A stretch of DNA of 64,000 nucleotides. Origin: Neurospora tetrasperma FGSC 2508. Lineage: Eukaryota > Ascomycota > Sordariomycetes > Sordariales > Sordariaceae. The stretch covers positions 3,113,236 through 3,177,235 of the forward strand of contig NW_009799101.1 in NCBI RefSeq assembly GCF_000213175.1, in the 5' to 3' direction. The notes under the pieces are model-generated. The model was not told the DNA's origin. It did not search any database and worked only from the letters and a program-made list of their open reading frames with translations. Positions 57,982-64,000 of this stretch are shown piece by piece (within the stretch, counting starts at the first letter, position 1; each line of letters opens with the position of its first letter). The translations under genes and the position numbers were made by a program.

Positions 57982-60900
57982 TCACTCCAAAACTAACCAC
58001 CGCTCCGCGACCGCCTTGGCGCCCTTCACGTCCCCCAACAAAAAACACATACACCTCACATTATACGCCGCCTCCACCACCAACGTCTCCTCCCACCTAC
58101 TCCTTTTCTCTGTACTCTCCTCCCCTTCCTGATTCCTCCTAACCCTCTCAGCCTCCTCCAACACCCGTCTATAAAATCCTCCTGCAAGATTCCCCAATCC
58201 AATCAAACTGTACGCCCTCCCCATATTGAAATGGGCCTCCATCTTCTGCCCTATGGTAGCCGTGGGATCTTCCTCGGTACGATTGCGGTAATATCGGAAC
58301 AGGAAAGCAAAACCCTGGGTGAGTAGGTATTGACGGTTGGTGGCTTGTCTCTTCAGGGCGTAGTGCACGTAGGCGAGGCCGATGGAGAGGTTGATCAGCG
58401 GGTTCTCCGGGTCCAAGGATGCGGCGCGCGCAAAGTACGAGAGCGCATACGAGTACGAGGTGGTTGTGAAGAGGATGTGGCCGTAGATTGTCAAGAGGGC
58501 TACGTCGAGGGTGATGTCACCTGCCGGTGGTGGGTGTTGGGGGTTATTAAGGGTAACAACGTCGTTGTTGGATTCGGATTGTTGGGAAGCTGTTGTGAGT
58601 GGTGCGGCAACAAGGTCACCGCGGGATCGGGATTTGAGGGGCGATTGTTGCTGCGATTTGGAAGGTGATCTTTGTGATGATGCTGGCGGGGGAAATTCGT
58701 CCTGGCCGTTCTGGCGCATGACAAGGGCGTCCATCGTCTTGATCTGCCTGAGAATGAACTTTTGCGCTGGACCGGAGGTGTACCAGCTTACAGGCGTCTG
58801 GCAGGTCCGGCACATGGCGGCGAACATCCGATACGAGTCGGTGCCGGGCAGGTAGTCGCGCATAAAGTAACGGGCAATGGCCACGCACGTTTCTTCGTCG
58901 CCGGCGTACACGGCGCACGACGCCCACGCGACGTGGATGAGATATGTCGAATCCGTGGCAGTCCAGACTACGGAGTCGCGGGCGGCGTGGCAGACGACAT
59001 AGGCCTCGCGGTGTTGGTTTTGTCTGACAAGCGCAAAGGCGAGGGAGAGGAAGATGTCGAGCCAGGCGGAAAAGGGGATGCCGCGATGTGCAGAAGGGAA
59101 CTTGAGGACACGAGCCTTTGAGGCGGCAGGGATATTGTCTGTGCCATCGCCGTTCTCGGGGTTGAGGCCTTGACGGAGACGTTCGGCCATGGCCGCCAGC
59201 TTCAAATTCCTAGACGGCACGGCAGCACCGCCACCACCGGTGCCACCAAGTCCCAGATACTTGACGTACTTGTCCCAGGGGTAGAACTCCTTGAAGGAGC
59301 GGAAGTCTTCGACGAGGTCCCTGGCGGCACGTGTCCAGTTCTGAATGGCTTCAGGATCGTCGCTGTGGAACGCACGCTCTTGCAACTCCTGCACAATTTC
59401 ATAGTTCTTGGTCGCCACCTTAGTGCGTTCAAGATCCACCTGTTTGCGCTTCTCCGCATTGATGAGACGGCGCGGGACGTACTTCTTAGGGTTGTTGGGG
59501 TCTCTCGGCCTGTTGGGGTCTCTCGGTTTGCGTGGCTTCCTGGGACCGGTAGCTCTGCGACGCTTTCTCTTGGGGACCAGATTCCCTTCTTGGTCAAGGG
59601 TGTACTGGTTGGCCTCGAGGTTCATAGCATCTCTGACCAGAAGGAAAGCTTCTTCGCGACCTTCCCGATCCGAAACGTGCTCGTACATATTGGCGAGGCA
59701 AACACGAGCCTCAATGTTATCCTCATCATCCTCAATGGCGGCAATGAAGCGTTCCTCGGCGGCCGACTTATCGCCTAAGGCCATGTGACATCGACCGAGA
59801 CTTACGAGGATGTCTGCATCCATCGAGATATCGCCAGCCTGGTCGGCGATCTTTTCGTATAAGCTGAAGTACTGCAACGCCTTCGCCGGGGATTCATTAT
59901 CCAGCAGGGCATTACCAATATCCTTCAGACAATCGGGGAAATCGTAAAAGTCTTCAACCGCCGTGTCCGCCGACGGGTCCAACGACGTCAGATGCTTCTC
60001 TGCCTCGTACATGTCCCCCATCTTCATTCTGAAGACGTACAACCTAGCCCTCAAATCCACAGGCAACGCCCGTCCGTACTGCATCGGCGAGAACCGTCCC
60101 GGTTCATAATCCTCGCACAACTCCCTCCTCTCATCATCCTCATCCCACTCCCTATCCTCACCCGGCCAGCGATCCCAGAACTCCTCCGCCCTCCGGCCCA
60201 ACTTCCACCTCGCGACCCTCTTCAGCTCCGCCGCGCCTTGCTCCCACTGCTCCAGTATCGTGAAGAACTCGAGATAAATTCTCAAATCACTCCACTCAAA
60301 CTCACCCTCCATCGCCTCAAACACCTCATCACCCTGGCTCCACAAATACTCAATGATATGTCTATAGGCCGCCTTGGCCGCCTCCGCATTCTTTCTTGGA
60401 TCCCTCCCATCCAGCGCCGCCTCCGCGAGGTTTCTTACGGTTCGGATATTCAACGGCTGCACCTTGAGCGCCCTCAAATACTGCGCCAACGCCAGGTGAC
60501 TCTGACCAAGTTGCATCAGCGCATCCGCCTTCCCCGTCCTTGCCTCCACGTTCTGCTTATCCGCCTGCAACGCCTGCGAGTAGCACATAACCGCTCTTTC
60601 CAGCGCCAGCTTCCGACGGGGGTCGGTCTCGTCCATCATGTCGACCCCGTATAAGCAGTAGAGCGCCACGTTCATCCAGTGGCGCGCGTCCTTGGGGATC
60701 AGCCAGGCGCCCGAAATCAAGCACATGGTCGCCGCTTCGCGGTTGCCAAGTTCCTCGTGAATTAGAGAGAGTAGGTTCCAGGCTTGTGGCGTTGCGGGGC
60801 GCTGCCGGATGATCTCCTTGACCATGTTGATCGCTTCTTGGTACTCGCGGCGGTCGAAGGCTGTGCGGGCCGCGGCGATGCGGATTTGGATTTCCGGAGG

Positions 60901-61380
60901 AGGACGCGGAGGCTTGCGAGGGCCGAGTTTTCGACGGGGCCTGGAGGGCCTGGGTGCTGGTGCGGAGGGAGCCACGGTCGTGGTGCTTCCTTCTTTAAGG
61001 CTGTTGTTGATCTGTTTTGACATCGACTTCGAGACGCCAGGGAGGACTGTGTAAGCAGCTGAGGGGAGGTCGGCACGGTGTTCAGCTAACCATGCGTCGC
61101 GGACGGTTTCGAATTTGTGGATTTCGGCACGGATCTCTTCGGTATCAGAGTCTATAAATTCCTCTTCGGGATCGACAAAGCCGTCCTGCATCTGTTCGTC
61201 GTCGAGATCGTAGTCGTCAAGGCCGTCCATTTGATCATCATCTCCAGCCATGAGCTCAGGGTCCAGTGGTATGTCGTCGTCGTACTGGTTGTAGAAATAG
61301 GCGGCACTGTGAACGCCGTTTTGTCCTTCGCCAGCATAATGAGCTGGCGAGTGGTCGTCGATATCCATTCTGTTGTCCAT
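57982..61380 (-). CDS. sfc4: Transcription factor IIIC (tau) TPR subunit Sfc4/Tfc4
   Basis: A single uninterrupted frame of 1132 aa. An acidic N-terminus (about 1-85: DDDQMDGLDDYDLDDEQ) leads into a Pro/Arg linker and a TPR array starting near 165 (RIAAARTAFDRREYQEAI, AWNLLSLIHEELGNREAA). A second TPR block extends through the middle, interrupted by a basic RPRDPNNPKKY segment (about 600). A third helical block ends at the C-terminus (DVALLTIYGHILF). The layout matches the tau131/TFC4 subunit of TFIIIC, which bridges box A/B-bound TFIIIC to TFIIIB on tRNA and 5S genes. It acts in the nucleus with Pol III. The length agrees with fungal orthologs. Confidence 0.95.
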   Translation of the reverse strand: MDNRMDIDDHSPAHYAGEGQNGVHSAAYFYNQYDDDIPLDPELMAGDDDQMDGLDDYDLDDEQMQDGFVDPEEEFIDSDTEEIRAEIHKFETVRDAWLAEHRADLPSAAYTVLPGVSKSMSKQINNSLKEGSTTTVAPSAPAPRPSRPRRKLGPRKPPRPPPEIQIRIAAARTAFDRREYQEAINMVKEIIRQRPATPQAWNLLSLIHEELGNREAATMCLISGAWLIPKDARHWMNVALYCLYGVDMMDETDPRRKLALERAVMCYSQALQADKQNVEARTGKADALMQLGQSHLALAQYLRALKVQPLNIRTVRNLAEAALDGRDPRKNAEAAKAAYRHIIEYLWSQGDEVFEAMEGEFEWSDLRIYLEFFTILEQWEQGAAELKRVARWKLGRRAEEFWDRWPGEDREWDEDDERRELCEDYEPGRFSPMQYGRALPVDLRARLYVFRMKMGDMYEAEKHLTSLDPSADTAVEDFYDFPDCLKDIGNALLDNESPAKALQYFSLYEKIADQAGDISMDADILVSLGRCHMALGDKSAAEERFIAAIEDDEDNIEARVCLANMYEHVSDREGREEAFLLVRDAMNLEANQYTLDQEGNLVPKRKRRRATGPRKPRKPRDPNRPRDPNNPKKYVPRRLINAEKRKQVDLERTKVATKNYEIVQELQERAFHSDDPEAIQNWTRAARDLVEDFRSFKEFYPWDKYVKYLGLGGTGGGGAAVPSRNLKLAAMAERLRQGLNPENGDGTDNIPAASKARVLKFPSAHRGIPFSAWLDIFLSLAFALVRQNQHREAYVVCHAARDSVVWTATDSTYLIHVAWASCAVYAGDEETCVAIARYFMRDYLPGTDSYRMFAAMCRTCQTPVSWYTSGPAQKFILRQIKTMDALVMRQNGQDEFPPPASSQRSPSKSQQQSPLKSRSRGDLVAAPLTTASQQSESNNDVVTLNNPQHPPPAGDITLDVALLTIYGHILFTTTSYSYALSYFARAASLDPENPLINLSIGLAYVHYALKRQATNRQYLLTQGFAFLFRYYRNRTEEDPTATIGQKMEAHFNMGRAYSLIGLGNLAGGFYRRVLEEAERVRRNQEGEESTEKRSRWEETLVVEAAYNVRCMCFLLGDVKGAKAVAERWLVLE

Positions 61381-62752
61381 CTTGAGCTATAGGACCTTGC
61401 CTGACGTGATCTGTTTGGATATTATCCGCGATGTTTGATGTGCTGGTTTTTCTGAGAGGATCGCAAAGCAGGCACTCGTCTAGTGAGCTAAAAGGGTCCC
61501 GTTCGCGCGTGTCTTTGCGTCTAAAGTAATTATCTCGATCCGTAGGCTCAAAAGTGAAGATCGCCTCATGCCTCAGTTCTGGTTCACGCAGAACGTCCAA
61601 TTCACCGATTCCTAGGCCGTTGGACCAGGCCGATTCCTCAGTTCCCAAAGTCTAATGATTTGGTAGACTCCATCAATGGCTGCAGTTTCGATGGCAATTA
61701 TGGGCGATGCCAATGATTTGTTGACGCGAGCTGGTTGAGTAAAAGATAATAAATCTCGGCGGGTATTGTGTCCCGTTTTTTCTAAGAGGTCCAAGGGCAG
61801 ACAAGAAGGCCTGTGCTGCAAGATGTGGACTGAGGCCTTTCCTGGAATGCCGCTACTGAAGTTGCGTAGGACCGTGACAGCTTTCGGGTTAGTCCAGGTA
61901 CAGTTTTGCGATAAATCAGTGTACCAAGTTGAGATCGATATTGGGATGTTGATGAGGGTTTGATGTGAATGTGAAGATGATGGAGTCGTGAAAGACGGAT
62001 TGGTCGTCGAAACCTGAAATCTTGGCCAATCAATGCAAGCCCTTTTCCTGGGACCCACTTTAAGACAGGCCTTTTGGCAACGACAACCTTCCAATACATT
62101 TTATCCCGGACCACGACGGGTAAGGACACTTGAAGCCGTCTGGAGCACAGACACCTTCCACCTAAGAGGAGGCATCGTTATAAGATCGATGAAACTTCTT
62201 CGCTCTTCACTATACTATGATAAATCACGCACTTTTCTAACCAAATTAACTACGTATTCCAGGCTTGGGATCTGGGCTTTCACTGCTGCAAATTCCGTAT
62301 CGCAACGGCTGCCACTGATATTTTACGTTGTATACGTTCGCGTACCTGATTATCTTCACTTGGTTCCTCATAACACCCTTCAGATGTGTTTGTTTGATTG
62401 CCTAGACATGTGAAAATGAGTGGGAATCATTGTTGCCCATCAACTCAGCTCTACTCAAAAAAAAAAAAAGATCTGCCTCCTGTCCCCATATATAGGTAAC
62501 AAAGATATTGCATTTTGGACATTAAAACAGAGCGAAAGAGAGAAAGAAAGAAATCGGGTTGCCAGTAACTCCTACCGGCTGCACCATCATGTATCCCGAC
62601 CGCGATCGCGGCAAACTCCAGCACTTCTTCCCTGCGTGATCAGTGACAAGCTATGCTTGAGGTACCTTGTTGTTGGCGAGTCCAGTGGGCGCCTATCTTG
62701 GGTGTGCAGGGGTGCCATCTATCCTGTATCTCTAGCACAACAGCCGTCAATG
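61381..62752. other. Intergenic between sfc4 and vts1
   Basis: This contains the sfc4 promoter and the vts1 3' flank. The 160-codon minus-strand frame at 61612-62094 has no domain or good start context and is not called. A short A run lies near 62457-62469. Confidence 0.5.
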
Positions 62753-64000
62753 CTAGATTTTGCCTTCTTTTTTGGCCTCTGCACTAGGTTGTCAGCTTTT
62801 GATCCACTTGAGCTCGTACGGAATTACAAGACATACCCTTGACTTGTTCAAAGACCTTGAGCATCTTGCGTCTAGCACCCAAAGCATTGACACCACGCTC
62901 CTCCAGCTGCTTGTCGTCCAGCTCAATCAGGTCTGTCCACTTCATGTCCTTCAAGTTGTCTGTGTACTTGTGCAGACGCAGGCTCCGCAGCCAGCTAGGG
63001 ATATCCTGCAGGAGAGTAGGGTCGGTAGGATCCTCGGGCGGCTTCGAGCTGCCTCTCCGACCACGCGGAGAGCGGCCACGGTTGATTTCAGAATGGTCCG
63101 AAAGATAGCCCTCTGCATGATGACCGCCCAGGTTGAATTGACCCATCATTGGAACCAGTCCATTGTTGATCAAGCCGGGTGCACCGCCGTCATACGCACT
63201 GAGGAAGCCATTATTCTGCGGCGAAGCAAACTGCAGCGCGGAGCCGTAGTTGGGCATCGCAATACCGGGTGAGGTGGGGCGTGAACGATGACCGCCAAAG
63301 CCGCCAAGACCCTGTTGCAGGCCTTGTTGCTGTTGCTGCTGAAGCGCCAAAACATGGTCGTGGCTCAAGACCTGCCCGTGCTCGTTGATCATGACCACAT
63401 TGGTGCTCGGAATTCCCTGAGGGCCCGGCGATAGGGGATGCTGAGCGTGACTCTGGCCAGGGGCCCCGTCGTTGGAACGAGCACGACGATAGCGGCGAGC
63501 GTCGTCCAAAGCAAAGCGATTGTTTACCGTCGAGAGTGCGGCCAGCTTCATCGCTGTCGCGTTGGCTACCATATCGGCGTTGTTTCCTTGCGTTTGGCCG
63601 AAAGTTGGAACCATGGGCGTGTTGACCATCGAGGCCCAGTTACCACTAGAAGTGTAGGGGGATAGCAGGGGGAGCTCGGTCAGCTGCGGCTCAGCCGCGG
63701 TGAGGGTCGTGCTCTGGATGTTTGTGTTGCTGCTCAGCTGCGGAGGGCGAGGGGAGCGCAAACCACCGGCCGATGGCGGAGGTTGCACAAATTGGCCCAT
63801 CGGAGTCTGGCCGGTGGACGACTTGGGCCGAGAAGTGTCGCTGGGACCCCACGGAGAGGCCGGGTTCTGTCCATTGATGTCATCCTTGGGGCCGGAAACC
63901 GTGGGGGCAGCGAGGGAGTTGCGGTTGTCAACCAGGCTGTTACGGTTCGAAGGCGGAGGGTTGCCTGTCTGCTGCGTGAATTTGGCCTTCTCCGTCGCAA
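62753..64000 (-). CDS. vts1: Vts1, SAM-domain RNA-binding protein (partial, 5' end beyond window)
   Basis: The last exons are 64000-62837 and 62778-62753. The 58-nt intron (GTATGT, branch GCTGAC, acceptor GTGCAG) falls just after VFEQVKG, and the final 26-nt exon adds EAKKEGKI. The frame is open to the window edge, so the start lies outside. A disordered Ser/Pro/Gln-rich region leads to a C-terminal SAM domain ([47 protein letters not shown]). The SAM domain of Vts1/Smaug reads Smaug-recognition hairpins in mRNA and recruits deadenylases. The aromatic and basic residues of the domain are intact. Confidence 0.93.

Noticed and set aside
61612-62129. Minus-strand frames of 160 and 115 codons
   Set aside because: They overlap in different frames, have no domain and lie in the sfc4 promoter region.
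1-64000. Transposons, RIP-mutated repeats, dispersed 5S rRNA genes, CRISPR arrays
   Set aside because: No terminal repeats, reverse transcriptase or transposase motifs, AT-rich RIP blocks, or 5S-like internal control sequence were found on reading both strands; CRISPR is not expected in a fungus.

Overview
The window is eukaryotic chromosomal DNA from a filamentous ascomycete. Short spliceosomal introns of about 50-175 nt (donor mostly GTANGT, branch CTRAC, acceptor YAG) interrupt most genes. Proteins are rich in low-complexity Q, N and acidic runs, and several families are typical of Pezizomycotina (DUF3716, LaeA-like methyltransferase, DUF1996-WSC). I infer a Sordariomycete, most likely Neurospora/Sordaria-like; species cannot be fixed from the sequence alone. 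I see no transposon, RIP-mutated AT-rich block, tRNA, 5S rRNA or CRISPR array.

Layout. 0.9-3.1 kb: secreted type-B carboxylesterase (+). 4.3-5.9 kb: peroxisomal-type NADH pyrophosphatase (-). 6.7-7.5 kb: ribosomal protein uL1/L10a (-). 8.0-10.1 kb: YAP-binding/Alf4/glomulin family protein (-). 10.9-12.4 kb: SET-domain protein with probable signal peptide (-). 12.4-19.0 kb: gene-poor, with only a weakly supported divergent pair of tiny genes near 15.2-15.6 kb. 19.0-20.6 kb: monocarboxylate-type MFS transporter (-). 21.9-22.9 kb: enoyl-CoA isomerase Eci1 (+). 23.1-24.8 kb: PQ-loop transporter (-). 26.3-28.2 kb: SSU processome factor Sas10/Utp3 (-), divergent from 28.9-30.0 kb Tsc10 ketosphinganine reductase (+). 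31.1-33.1 kb: polyglutamine DUF3716 protein (+). 34.5-35.5 kb: DUF1771-Smr protein with a CaaX end (-). 36.4-37.7 kb: LaeA-like methyltransferase (-). 38.7-39.9 kb: HSDL2-like SDR with SKL (+). 41.1-42.9 kb: DHA1 MFS transporter (-). 46.0-48.1 kb: rRNA m5C methyltransferase Rcm1/NSUN5 (-). 49.4-51.2 kb: secreted DUF1996-WSC protein (-). 51.2-58.0 kb: a 6.8 kb gene desert. 58.0-61.4 kb: TFIIIC subunit Sfc4/Tfc4 (-). 62.8-64.0 kb: Vts1 SAM-domain RNA-binding protein, cut by the window edge (-).

There is no operon-like system. The functional themes are ribosome and Pol III biogenesis (uL1, Sas10, Rcm1, Sfc4), peroxisomal metabolism (three proteins ending in PTS1-like tripeptides) and membrane transport. 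The most interesting leads are a possible prenylation signal on the Smr protein, an ambiguous ATGA-overlapping leader of the DUF3716 gene, a probably secreted SET-domain protein, an in-frame retained-intron isoform of Sas10, and paired inverted repeats downstream of Rcm1. All exon boundaries were read by eye from splice consensus and reading frame; no alignment or transcript data were used.
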